From positions 62,001-126,000 of the forward strand of contig NZ_CP032686.1 in NCBI RefSeq assembly GCF_003627795.1: a DNA stretch of 64,000 nt, given 5' to 3'. Under the pieces are notes generated by a model. The model did not search any database and was not told where the DNA came from. It was given only the letters and a program-made list of their open reading frames with translations. This document shows, piece by piece, positions 36,785-46,859 of this stretch. This DNA comes from Rhizobium sp. CCGE531. Lineage in GTDB: Bacteria > Pseudomonadota > Alphaproteobacteria > Rhizobiales > Rhizobiaceae. Position 1 is the stretch's first letter, and each line of letters opens with the position of its first letter. A program made the translations under genes and the position numbers.

Positions 36785-37522
36785 ATGAAGACCCGTCAAC
36801 GAGATTCAAAAATGATCGAAGCGAAGCAGGGTGCGGGGCGCGAGGCGGCCTTTAAAAAAATTGATCCGGCCTTACAGGTCACGGTACGCGATCATGTCTA
36901 TCGCGCGATTAGAAGCGCCATCCTGTCGGGTGCCTTCGCGACCGGCGAAAGGATCAACGAGCGGCAGCTGGCAGAGCAATTCGGCGTCAGTACGACGCCA
37001 ATCAAAGAGGCATTGCGTCAGATCGAAACGGAGGGGCTTGTCGAGACCTTGCCTCGCCGGGGCGTCGCCATCCGTTTCAGCACGCAATGGGCGGAGGAGA
37101 TGATCCTTGCCCGTGCGGCATTGGAATCAATGATCGCGCATCTGGCCGCCAAACGTATAGACAAAGCATCGGGAGCCAAGCTTCTTGGCACGGTCGATGT
37201 CATGAAAACGGCAACCGCATCCGGGGATGCCGATAGGCTGATAGCGCTCAACGAGACGTTTCACGATCATATCCATCGCAGCTCTCGCTGCGGCTATCTC
37301 GCGAAACTCATCGAGCGCCAGCAGTTTTACGATGCAAGCATTCGCCGCGTCATTCATCTCGACTCCACGGAGCGGCAGAAGGCCCTCAGCGAGCATGCAA
37401 GCATCGCCGAAGCCATCGTTACGGGCGATGCCGATTTGGCGGAGCGCTTGATGCGCAACCATGTCGTCCGCTCGGGCGAGACCTATCTCAGCATCGTCTT
37501 TGGAAAGCAGAAGAATATCTGA
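36785..37522 (+). CDS. GntR-family regulator, FadR subfamily (FCD domain)
   Basis: A 245-residue transcription factor from the ATG at 36785; the frame is open to 36593 but that part overlaps the promoter region. The winged helix (about residues 25-95) shows HVYRAIRSAILSGAFATGER and the recognition helix FGVSTTPIKEALRQIETEG. The C-terminal FCD ligand domain (about 100-235) retains the metal-site residues: NETFHDHIH, SEHASIAEAI and MRNHVVRSGE. It most likely represses the divergent MFS gene and itself until an acidic ligand binds. Confidence 0.88.
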   Translation: MKTRQRDSKMIEAKQGAGREAAFKKIDPALQVTVRDHVYRAIRSAILSGAFATGERINERQLAEQFGVSTTPIKEALRQIETEGLVETLPRRGVAIRFSTQWAEEMILARAALESMIAHLAAKRIDKASGAKLLGTVDVMKTATASGDADRLIALNETFHDHIHRSSRCGYLAKLIERQQFYDASIRRVIHLDSTERQKALSEHASIAEAIVTGDADLAERLMRNHVVRSGETYLSIVFGKQKNI

Positions 37523-37975
37523 AGAGGCCTCGGCGCTCATGCGATCCCGACACGGATCTAGTGAAGGCTGGCAAGGATCGAGTTCCGCTAATAAGCCGGA
37601 TTGTAAAAAAGAAAGCCGCATTTGAAGCATGTGTTCAGACTAAGGTCCATGTTCAATGCATTTCTCTTGGGATATGGGCATTTTGCCCCCGGTCGCCTTC
37701 ACCACAACTAGTGTTGGCGGTCAGCCCTGTCACCAGAGTAAGCTCTGGTGACAGGGCGATAATTTGGCTGATTGATGGCAGTGCTTCCCGCGTCCTTGAT
37801 CGAGCTGACAATATCGAAGGCTGAGGCCCTATCTCTTCGATCCCGCTTTCTCAGAAGCTCTCTCGCGTTTCCTCCTGCGGCAAATCCGAACCGATATCAG
37901 CTCAATCAAGGCGGCTTTCGACACCATAATGTGTTCTGGGCACGACCCGTTGGGAGTGATCCAGAGAGCCGACGG
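37523..37975. other. Intergenic region with one strong palindrome
   Basis: No gene is supported here. A perfect hairpin lies at 37724-37757 between the convergent GntR and GFA-domain genes. Confidence 0.5.
37724..37757. terminator. Perfect 15-bp hairpin
   Basis: GCCCTGTCACCAGAG and CTCTGGTGACAGGGC pair without mismatch around TAAG. It sits between two convergent genes, about 200 bases from each stop, and lacks a T tract. It may be a bidirectional terminator, or half of a small mobile or protein-binding element. Confidence 0.5.
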
Positions 37976-38365
37976 TCACTCGGATGAGTTCACCATCGGG
38001 TCCTCTTCGTGTTGCTCCGCACCCTCGATCGGCGCAAGCCAAGGTTCCCGGCGCTTCGTCCACAGCTCATAGGTGGGGGTGAGGCGAACAGGTGCCTTGG
38101 TCAGGACACCGAGCTTTATCTCGGCTTCCTTCTCGCGAATTGCAAAAACGCGCGAACCGCAGCGAGCGCAAAATTCCCGTCCGGCAAATTCCCTCGTTTC
38201 GCCCTCATATTCGAACTCATCTGAAGACCATACGCCGAAATAGGTAAAGGCCGAGCCGCTCTCCTGCCGGCAATCGGTGCAGTGACAAATGCCGACACGA
38301 AGAGGATTTCCTCGAACCGCCAAACGCACTTGCCCGCAGCGGCACGAACCGGTCAATTTCGTCAC
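37976..38365 (-). CDS. GFA/CENP-V domain zinc protein
   Basis: A 129-residue protein of the glutathione-dependent formaldehyde-activating (GFA, DUF636) fold. All zinc-binding cysteines are visible: GSCRCGQVRL, ICHCTDCRQESGSAF and FCARCGSRV. Members are small beta-fold zinc proteins; a few bind glutathione or S-hydroxymethyl glutathione, but most have no proven activity. The stop of the upstream DUF2188 gene overlaps its ATG by 4 bases, so the two are coupled. Confidence 0.88.
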   Translation of the reverse strand: MTKLTGSCRCGQVRLAVRGNPLRVGICHCTDCRQESGSAFTYFGVWSSDEFEYEGETREFAGREFCARCGSRVFAIREKEAEIKLGVLTKAPVRLTPTYELWTKRREPWLAPIEGAEQHEEDPMVNSSE

Positions 38366-38616
38366 GGCATATCCTCTTCATCGATGACATTTGTGGTTGG
38401 GCCCTCACCGCGGCTGACATGCTCCGTATGCCAGCGCCCGTCGTGAAGCTGGTAGGTTATCTTGGCGTCTTCGCCACCTTGCTGCTGCCGAGCCGCGGCT
38501 GATTTCGCCGCGGCAAGGGCGCTCTCGTGATCGGGAAACGTCTCCGACCAAACATCGCCGACGCGGTAGGCGAAGCCTTCATCATGTTTGCCGACGTTAT
38601 ATGTTAGGGGCATCAT
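38362..38616 (-). CDS. DUF2188 small protein
   Basis: An 84-residue protein resembling DUF2188: a short beta-hairpin core (TYNVGKHDEGFAYRVGDVWS), a helix (DHESALAAAKSAAARQQQG) and a C-terminal extension. The domain's function is unknown; it is common in rhizobial stress-associated small proteins. Two adjacent Met codons give two possible starts one residue apart. It is coupled to the GFA-domain gene. Confidence 0.7.
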   Translation of the reverse strand: MMPLTYNVGKHDEGFAYRVGDVWSETFPDHESALAAAKSAAARQQQGGEDAKITYQLHDGRWHTEHVSRGEGPTTNVIDEEDMP

Positions 38617-38995
38617 CTCCTCCCGGCTTCGCCGATAGGGCTCGAAGAGTCACGCGCAAGCCGTGGACGGAACTCCTCTCATGCGAAACGAGAGGCTCCA
38701 TTCATGGAAAACCGTCTTCGTATTCAAAGTTCCGAGAAGCAGAAAAGTTTCCAACAGTGATGGATATTGCGATTGAGCGGCGCTCAGTCGTATCGCCATC
38801 CTTGAAAGTCAAGCTGCTGATTTGGGCTGTACAAGAAAGAGAATAGCCGACATTGCCTTTGGGGAGGCGTGGACGCTTCAACGCCCGGGCGACAAGAACA
38901 TATCGGTCGGACGCGATCGCGGGAAGGCCGTACCTTCCCGCGATCCTCGCTTTTAAAGCTTGACGACGCTTCAAGGACGGCCGAGGCCCGCAGGA
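38617..38995. other. Intergenic region, no gene supported
   Basis: A 90-residue minus-strand frame (38702-38974) resembles nothing known. The right end holds the terminator of chemoreceptor B and the start of the repeat. Confidence 0.45.
38915..38945 (-). terminator. Terminator hairpin after chemoreceptor B
   Basis: GATCGCGGGAAGG and CCTTCCCGCGATC form a perfect 13-bp stem around CCGTA, about 50 bases past the stop of the minus-strand receptor. The position is equivalent to the hairpin after receptor A. Confidence 0.6.
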
Positions 38996-40303
38996 TCAGA
39001 ACTCCTCCCAGGATGCCGACGCCGCCGTGGCTGCACCGGAACCATTGAATGCGCCGGCAATCTTGGCCCGGAGCGAGCGCGCCGGCGATGCGGCCGGGCT
39101 CGACCGTTCGGTTGCGGCAGCCGGTCGCGCGCGGCTGCGGCCATTTTGCAGATTGAACTGCCCGAGGATATCGTTCAGCGCCGTCACCTCCTTGGCCAGG
39201 CTGTGGCTGGCAGCCGTCGATTCCTCGACCATGGCCGCGTTCTGCTGCGTTCCCTGGTCGATGCTGTTGACGGCCGTGTTGATCTCCTGCAGGCCGGTTG
39301 CCTGTTCGCGGGCCGCCTCGACGATCGCGCGCACGTTGCTGTCGATTTCTTCCACTTCCTTGACGATCTGCTGCAGCGATTGCCCGGTTCTCGTGACGAG
39401 AGTGACGCCGCTGTCGACCTGTTGTCCAGATGTGGAAATGAGCGCCTTGATCTCCTTGGCCGCCGTGGCGGAGCGCTGCGCAAGCTCGCGGACTTCCTGC
39501 GCGACGACGGCAAAGCCCTTGCCGGCGTCGCCCGCCCGCGCCGCCTCGACGCCGGCATTCAGCGCCAGCAGGTTGGTCTGGAAGGCGATATCGTCGATGA
39601 CGCCGATGATGTTATTGATTTCGCCGGACGACTTCGAGATTGCCTCCATCGCGGCGATTGCCTGTTGCATGACCTCGCCGGATTTCTCCGCGCCGATCCG
39701 GGCACGGCCGACCAGCGAGCTTGCTTCCTCCGCGCGCCGGGTGGAATCCTTGACGGTGGTGGTGATTTCCTCGAGGGCCGCGGCCGTCTCCTCGACGGAG
39801 GCGGCCTGCTGCTCGGTCCGCTTGGAGAGATCTTCCGCTGCGGAGCGGATCTGGTTGGCGCCGGCGGCTATGGCCTGACCACCCTGGCCGACGGCGACAA
39901 GCGTCTCTTCGACCTTGGTCATCGAGGCGTTGAAATCTGCTCTGAGGCGATCGAGATGGGCGACGAAGGGCTGCTCGATGCGATAGACCAGATTGCCATT
40001 TGAAAGCTCTCCGAGGCCATTTGCCAGGCTGTCGACGGCAAATTGCGCGTCAGCGGCATCCTTGGCCTTTTGCGCCTCGCGCTCCAGTCTTTCCTTTTCG
40101 GAGAGGCTGCGGCCGGCAGCGGCTTCCTGCTCCAGCCGTATGCGCTCGATGGCGCTGTCGCGAAAGACGGACACGGCCGCAGCCATCTGACCGACTTCAT
40201 CCTTGCGCTCGATCCCCGCAACAGGCTCTTCGGTATGTCCGTCCGCGAGCGAGACCATGCGCGCCCGCAGCCGCTCGATCGGAGCGGCAATGCCGCGCGC
40301 GGA
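38938..40303. repeat. Direct repeat copy B: 3' half of chemoreceptor gene plus its downstream flank
   Basis: Nearly identical to 31427-32790 in the same orientation, 7.51 kb away. The similarity falls abruptly just upstream of the HAMP-coding region, where the divergent ligand-binding halves begin. Confidence 0.93.
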
Positions 40304-40930
40304 AACCAGGGCCGCGATCAGGATAGCAGCGGCGAAAAGAATACCGAGTGCGATCAGGGCATCGGTAATCGTGCTCGTCGCGTGATCATTGAGCAGCTTG
40401 CTTTTGGCGCTGATGTTTTCATTGAAGGTAACAACCCATTGGCGAATGGCCAAAGCTTCGTTGCCAATCAGCCCATCGGCCTGCTTCAAAAGCGTGGTTG
40501 CCGTGTCGTCGTCGTCATTCTTACCTGCCGTCACAGCCTTGTCGGTGACGGCGATGATGTCGTTGGCCTTTCCCGAAAGGTCTTCGACTGCGGCCCCCTG
40601 CTCAGGAACCAATTTCCTGACATTGGCAAAGCGCTCCAGAAGAGCCTGCTTGTTTTCCTCGTAACTTTTGACGACGCCAGCCATTTCCGGGTCTTTGGAC
40701 CTGTAGAGGCGGATTTGGTAGGCATTGTAACCCAGCGCCGCCAATCGTTGATTGGCCATCGACATCTGTATGGTCGCTGCCTCATCTGTTGAGATGAATT
40801 TGGAATAGTCAGCAACGGTATTGCGGTATTGAGACGACACGAGCAGGGTGCCGCCAATTCCGATCAGGCAGATCGGGATGATAACGGAAAGAACCTTTGC
40901 TCTGATCTTGGCGTTCTGAAAAATGCTCAT
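38996..40930 (-). CDS. Methyl-accepting chemotaxis protein B
   Basis: A 644-residue receptor from ATG 40930 ([13 protein letters not shown]), exactly the length of receptor A. TM1 lies at about residues 12-32, a four-helix-bundle ligand domain at about 35-190, and TM2 is [19 protein letters not shown]. The HAMP and signalling regions are identical to receptor A except for two substitutions in HAMP ([10 protein letters not shown] against [10 protein letters not shown]). It ends in the SWEEF CheR tether. The ligand domain is clearly diverged from that of A, though alignable end to end. The AT-rich upstream region is shared with the divergent NCS1 permease gene. Confidence 0.93.
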   Translation of the reverse strand: MSIFQNAKIRAKVLSVIIPICLIGIGGTLLVSSQYRNTVADYSKFISTDEAATIQMSMANQRLAALGYNAYQIRLYRSKDPEMAGVVKSYEENKQALLERFANVRKLVPEQGAAVEDLSGKANDIIAVTDKAVTAGKNDDDDTATTLLKQADGLIGNEALAIRQWVVTFNENISAKSKLLNDHATSTITDALIALGILFAAAILIAALVSARGIAAPIERLRARMVSLADGHTEEPVAGIERKDEVGQMAAAVSVFRDSAIERIRLEQEAAAGRSLSEKERLEREAQKAKDAADAQFAVDSLANGLGELSNGNLVYRIEQPFVAHLDRLRADFNASMTKVEETLVAVGQGGQAIAAGANQIRSAAEDLSKRTEQQAASVEETAAALEEITTTVKDSTRRAEEASSLVGRARIGAEKSGEVMQQAIAAMEAISKSSGEINNIIGVIDDIAFQTNLLALNAGVEAARAGDAGKGFAVVAQEVRELAQRSATAAKEIKALISTSGQQVDSGVTLVTRTGQSLQQIVKEVEEIDSNVRAIVEAAREQATGLQEINTAVNSIDQGTQQNAAMVEESTAASHSLAKEVTALNDILGQFNLQNGRSRARPAAATERSSPAASPARSLRAKIAGAFNGSGAATAASASWEEF

Positions 40931-41107
40931 GGGCTCATCCACTTTTGGGAGCCGGTGACCGCCGGCGCAACGAAGGTTGCGACTATCGCCTGCTCTGAAG
41001 ATCGGGAACATTGCAGGCGTGAGCATCCTGCTCGTCGCATCGGCGCTGCAACGTGAAAGATGGCATATACATCTGATGAAACAATTAATAACGGAAGATT
41101 GCGTGAG

Positions 41108-41129
41108 TTGATTGAAGTACTTCAATCAA
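41108..41129. promoter_or_regulatory. Perfect 22-bp palindrome between chemoreceptor B and NCS1 genes
   Basis: Arms TTGATTGAAGT and ACTTCAATCAA are exact reverse complements with no spacer. It lies in the AT-rich region 178 bases upstream of the chemoreceptor and 339 bases upstream of the permease. A dimeric regulator could bind here; which one is unknown. Confidence 0.4.
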
Positions 41130-41468
41130 TTGTTAGCAGGTGCAGCAACCTCTAAAGATTGTATTTTAGTGCATGGTTGCAATTCGACAACTATTTTTTC
41201 GTGTATAGCTGAGTAATTTAACTGATGGATGTCATTTCACGATGGCATAAATGCATCTATTTTCAATCTATACTGGATTTTCGCTGCTCTTAAGCGGGAG
41301 AATTTACAACTAAGGCACAGCCTGGCGTATTTGCATCGCATGACGAAGTGCCGCGATTATGAGCTAGGAAAGCCACACGCTGCATCGCGTCTTGATTGCC
41401 ATATAAGCATTTTGGGAGCACGCTTCGCGAAGAGTCCAACGGACTCTGAAAGATTGGGGAGAGGGGAA

Positions 41469-42923
41469 ATGACCATACAAAATCCATCGCCTGCGTTGTA
41501 CAACGAGGACCTGGCGCCCGCCGAAGAGAGGAAGTGGGGCGCGTTCAGTATCTTCAATGTATGGACGTCGGATGTTCACAGCCTTTGGGGGTATTATCTT
41601 GCCGCAAGTCTTTTCCTGTTGTGCGGCAGTTTCATCAACTTCGTGATCGCGATCGGTATCGGCTCGCTGGTCATCTTCTTCCTTATGAGCCTCGTCGGCA
41701 ACGCCGGCGTCAAGACAGGCGTGCCCTTCCCAGTCCTTGCCCGCGCCTCGTTTGGAACCTTCGGCGCAAACGCCCCGGCGCTGGTGCGGGCTATCGTTGC
41801 CTGCTTCTGGTACGGCGCCCAGACCGCAGCTGCCTCGGGCGCCATCGTCGCCCTTCTGATCCGCAACGAGAACATTCTCGCATTCCATCAAAACAGCCAC
41901 ATGCTCGGCCATTCAACGCTTGAGGTCATCTGCTACGTCGTCGTATGGGCGCTGCAGCTTTTGATCATCCAGCGCGGCATGGAGACGGTGCGCAAATTTC
42001 AGGATCTGGCCGGCCCCGCCGTCTGGATCATGATGCTGGTGCTTGCGGTCTATTTGGTGGTCAAGGCAGGCACGTTTTCCTTCGGCAGTGAAATTCCGCG
42101 CGAGATACTGCTGGAAAAGACGAAGGACGCGGGTGTTCCCGGTGAGCCTGGATCTTTCCCGGCGCTTGCGGCTGTCGCCGCCACCTGGATCACTTACTTT
42201 GCAGCGCTTTACTTGAACTTCTGCGATTTCTCGCGTTACGCCAAGGACACCAAGACCTTACGAAAAGGCAATCTCTGGGGCCTGCCGATCAACCTGCTCG
42301 CCTTCTGCCTCGTCGCTGGCGTAACCACTACGGCTGCCTTCACCGTCTACGGCGAAGTGCTTCTACATCCCGAAGCGATCTCGGCGAAATTCGACAGCTG
42401 GTTCCTGGCGCTGCTTGCCGCATTGACCTTTGCGGTCGCAACGCTTGGCATCAACGTGGTCGCAAACTTCGTCTCGCCGGCATTCGACTTCTCGAATGTT
42501 TTCCCGAGGCAGATCAGCTTCAAGCGGGGCGGCTATATTGCGGCCCTGATCGCGCTGGTGCTCTACCCGTTCGCGCCATGGGAGACGAGTGCCGCGCATT
42601 TCGTCAATTTCATCGGCTCGAGCATGGGGCCGATCTTCGGGATCATGATGGTGGATTACTATCTGATCCGGAAAGGCGAGCTGAATGTCGCGGCACTCTA
42701 CCAGGAAAATGGCGAGTTTCGCTTCCAGAACGGCTGGCATAGAAATGCCTTTATAGCCTTCGTGGTCGGCGTACTGTTCTCGTCGATCCTGCCGACCTTC
42801 ACGTCCATCCTTCCGGAATGGTGGGGAACCTATGGCTGGTTCTTCGGCGTCGGCATCGCCGGGGTAGTCTACTATGTGCTCCGTATGAGCGCCCGCGGTT
42901 CCGCCATCGGGGCTGCGACTTAA
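41469..42923 (+). CDS. NCS1-family nucleobase/allantoin-type permease
   Basis: A 484-residue permease of the nucleobase:cation symporter-1 family with twelve predicted membrane segments. The N-terminal FSIFNVWTSDVHSLWGYYLA is the typical entry to TM1, and the TM8 region NFCDFSRYAKDTKTLRKGN carries the family's conserved aromatic and acidic residues. Substrates include cytosine, uracil, purines, allantoin and hydantoins. The ATG at 41469 has a GGGAGAGGGG site; the frame extends 80 codons upstream without support. No nucleobase-degrading gene adjoins it; the next gene is 0.7 kb away. Confidence 0.9.
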   Translation: MTIQNPSPALYNEDLAPAEERKWGAFSIFNVWTSDVHSLWGYYLAASLFLLCGSFINFVIAIGIGSLVIFFLMSLVGNAGVKTGVPFPVLARASFGTFGANAPALVRAIVACFWYGAQTAAASGAIVALLIRNENILAFHQNSHMLGHSTLEVICYVVVWALQLLIIQRGMETVRKFQDLAGPAVWIMMLVLAVYLVVKAGTFSFGSEIPREILLEKTKDAGVPGEPGSFPALAAVAATWITYFAALYLNFCDFSRYAKDTKTLRKGNLWGLPINLLAFCLVAGVTTTAAFTVYGEVLLHPEAISAKFDSWFLALLAALTFAVATLGINVVANFVSPAFDFSNVFPRQISFKRGGYIAALIALVLYPFAPWETSAAHFVNFIGSSMGPIFGIMMVDYYLIRKGELNVAALYQENGEFRFQNGWHRNAFIAFVVGVLFSSILPTFTSILPEWWGTYGWFFGVGIAGVVYYVLRMSARGSAIGAAT

Positions 42924-42931
42924 CCAGAATT

Positions 42932-42963
42932 GCCGTACCCGGCAATGAGTTGCCGGGTACGGC
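42932..42963 (+). terminator. Perfect 14-bp hairpin after the NCS1 permease gene
   Basis: GCCGTACCCGGCAA and TTGCCGGGTACGGC pair around TGAG, 8 bases past the permease stop codon. The position and strength support a transcription terminator although no T run follows. Confidence 0.65.
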
Positions 42964-43617
42964 TCAGGCTCCCGCACGGTCTTTATCGACGCAGTTTTCA
43001 ATTGTGATTGATCGCAAGACGGGACAGGCAAAGCGCAAAAGGTTCGAATTCATTCAAGAGCACCCCATATCCGCTCGCGAACCGAGGCAGGCGCTCCCTC
43101 GCCATATCATTGAAATACCAGCTGCCAGAAGCAAGTGTGGCAAAGCGGCTACAGCTGTCACCGGCCAAGCAGAAAACCGTAATTTTCTAAGCATAGTCCA
43201 TAGTTTTCTAAAATACCGCCGTCACGAATGCAGCCATCTTCGCCATAGTAACCATTCGGTGCGCTATGGACACTCAATTCCCAGGTTTTGAAATCTTTGC
43301 TCCGAAAATCGATGCGGCCTGGACTGCCTCGCAACGGCAATATGCCAGCCACCTGACCGGTACGGAAATCGATCATCTATTTGCCCGCCGCGCCCTGGTG
43401 GGGATCAAGCTCCCTTCCAATCGCGGCCCTGTTGCATTCATTCCATTCCGGAGCCGGGCCAAACAGGATCAGATCTGACAGGACTTGCATCACGTGAATT
43501 TCGCCGCTGGCATGAAATGCGCCCGAAGCGTCGATCATCCATGACTTGCGCGTAATGCATACAGCTAACCCCTACGAATTCGGCAATGCCAATGCTTCAA
43601 TCGATCGGGAGAGTCGC
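42964..43617. other. Intergenic region, no gene supported
   Basis: About 650 bases between the permease terminator and the LeuA-like gene. A 70-residue plus-strand frame (43266-43478, MDTQFPGFEIFAPKIDAAW) is not recognised. The rest shows nothing. Confidence 0.4.
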
Positions 43618-44802
<1,185 letters not shown>

Positions 44803-44937
44803 TTCTACCCCAGAACATGTAATCGGGATCGGCTGTGTGTCGGAACCGTGCTTCCTCCGGGCCTGACCGGTCCGGGGAAACGCACGTCAATACTTTGCGG
44901 AATTCAGGAACGAAGGTCATAGCGGAGAGGCGAGCAA

Positions 44938-46725
44938 ATGACGGTGAATCTTGCAGTCGAAACGGCGGGCGATGTTCGGGTAGTCAAGCCGGAAACAGGG
45001 CCGAAAACAGGATATGAATTCCTGATCGACACGCTTAGGACCTGGCATGTGCGCCACTATGCCGGCGTCACGGGGGGAGGGGTCATCCATTTGCTCAAGC
45101 ATCTCGAGCCGATGGTCGTCCCCGACGACGGCGCCGAAGTCCCGGTTTTCTTCAATATCGGAGAGTACGTCGCCGGCTTCATTCCTCTGGGATACTATCT
45201 GGCGAGCGGGAAAATCAGTGCAGCCATTGCAACGACGGGAGCCGCAACGCGGTTGCTGACCTGCGGCCTGAGTGATGCGAAATTGCACAATATTCCGGCA
45301 ATCTACCTCATTCCTCTCAGTCCGTCAGATACGCGACACCGTGCACCGCTGCAGGACACGAGCCCGGAGGGCGCCGGCGTCGTGGCTCAGTTGCAGGCTG
45401 AGCTACCATCAGGCACATTCGTCTTGAACGATCCAGACGGTATCGAAGAACAACTTGAGCAAGCCCGTAAACAGCTCGCCCAGGGCTCGCCCGTCGCTCT
45501 TCTGATGCCGCCGGAGGCACTCGGAAAGATGATGCCTGAGCCGGTCTATAAGCCTTGGCACGGTGACCGCGCCCATAAACCGAACAAGATCGACCATGGG
45601 TCGCTAACCCATTTCTTGGCCGAATTCCCGCGGCAAGCGGTTGGGCGTCGGGTGATTGTGCTCGCCGGCGAAGAGGCGGCCATGTATCCGTATATGCCTG
45701 TCCTTACCACACGTTTGTGCAAGGTATTACAGGCGCCGATCGTCTGGAGCATAAACGGGGCGAATGCGGTCGCGCGCAACAATATCTTCGGTTTCGGCTA
45801 TCTGGGCTTTGGCGGCAATGATCGCGCAATGCAGCTTTGGAGAAGCCTCGGCCCTGATGATATTGTCATTACCCTCGGGTTTTGCCCTGACGAATATACC
45901 CTTAATTTTTCTGACATACCTGCCCATACGACATGGAATTTCACCAACCTGGCCGCCCCATACGGCAGCGTTGGAGGCGAGTTTCGGCATCGTGTGCGCG
46001 GCGAATATTTCGATGTTCGAGGGCCAATCGATCAGGTTCTGAGCGAAGCGATCGGCCGGCTCGAGGATATCAGGCCGCCGCGTCCCCCGGCACCGGCTTT
46101 TGTGGCTGATCTCAATGATCGCAAGATCATGCCGCCACGCACTGGGACAATCGATATTGCCCGATTTTATCAGGAGCTCGATCGTCAATGGTTGCCGGAA
46201 AGCATTGCATTCGATGATGTGTGCCTTGCCTACAAAGATCGTCAGTATGTCACGCAGCGCCCGCATCCGAACGTCCGCTTCCATTCGCTTTATCGCGGTT
46301 CGGCAATGGGCGGAGCATTCGGCGCGGCTATCGGCGCAAAGCTTGCAAAACCGGACGCGACAGTCTTCGCTTTTACGGGCGATGGCTGCTTCCGGCTGAT
46401 TGCTGGTTGCCTGGCCGAAGCACGATCATTGGGCCTCGTCCTGTTCGTGCTGGACAACGGCGCACTCGGCATCATGGTGCAGGGCCTGCCCGTGGTCATT
46501 CCCGACTATTCATCCTCCCGCTACCACAGCGATCTGCACCGCATCGACTTTGGATCGATGGCGCGCGCATGCGGCTGGTCAAGCCGCAGGCTGTTGCCGG
46601 ATCTGAGCAATCTGGCCGAGATCATGCGTGAAAGCTACAGCCCCGGTCACTCATCCATCCTGGTTGAGGTACCCGTCGATGCAGAGCAGGTGGTGGGACA
46701 AAATCCGCGGGCTAACAATTTGTAG
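44938..46725 (+). CDS. ThDP-dependent enzyme (2-oxoacid decarboxylase/synthase family)
   Basis: A 595-residue three-domain thiamine-diphosphate enzyme. The N-terminal PYR domain has the catalytic Glu at 76 (FFNIGEYVAGF). A central domain follows. The C-terminal PP domain carries the cofactor-binding GDG at about residue 480 (FTGDGCFRLIAGCLAEA) and ends the motif in DNGALGI where most members have NN. The specific reaction is not identifiable; it is not a standard acetolactate synthase, benzoylformate decarboxylase or indolepyruvate decarboxylase by the stretches I can recall. Adjacency to a LeuA-like synthase suggests processing of a chain-extended 2-oxoacid. Confidence 0.85.
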   Translation: MTVNLAVETAGDVRVVKPETGPKTGYEFLIDTLRTWHVRHYAGVTGGGVIHLLKHLEPMVVPDDGAEVPVFFNIGEYVAGFIPLGYYLASGKISAAIATTGAATRLLTCGLSDAKLHNIPAIYLIPLSPSDTRHRAPLQDTSPEGAGVVAQLQAELPSGTFVLNDPDGIEEQLEQARKQLAQGSPVALLMPPEALGKMMPEPVYKPWHGDRAHKPNKIDHGSLTHFLAEFPRQAVGRRVIVLAGEEAAMYPYMPVLTTRLCKVLQAPIVWSINGANAVARNNIFGFGYLGFGGNDRAMQLWRSLGPDDIVITLGFCPDEYTLNFSDIPAHTTWNFTNLAAPYGSVGGEFRHRVRGEYFDVRGPIDQVLSEAIGRLEDIRPPRPPAPAFVADLNDRKIMPPRTGTIDIARFYQELDRQWLPESIAFDDVCLAYKDRQYVTQRPHPNVRFHSLYRGSAMGGAFGAAIGAKLAKPDATVFAFTGDGCFRLIAGCLAEARSLGLVLFVLDNGALGIMVQGLPVVIPDYSSSRYHSDLHRIDFGSMARACGWSSRRLLPDLSNLAEIMRESYSPGHSSILVEVPVDAEQVVGQNPRANNL

Positions 46726-46859
46726 TGCCCTGTCACTTGCTGCAATCATGCAAAGAAAGAATCTGCAGGTCTATAGTTTGAACCCATTCAAGGCGCCCAA
46801 ACCGGATGACCGCATTACGTCGGTTCCAGACGCTAGAGAAAGCAGCGCCTTCTCTGCGA

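Noticed and set aside
31427..40303. Composite transposon bounded by the two repeats
   Set aside because: The repeats are chemoreceptor coding sequence without transposase, terminal inverted repeats or visible target duplications.
43266..43478. 70-residue plus-strand frame
   Set aside because: No similarity, no good ribosome binding site; treated as intergenic.
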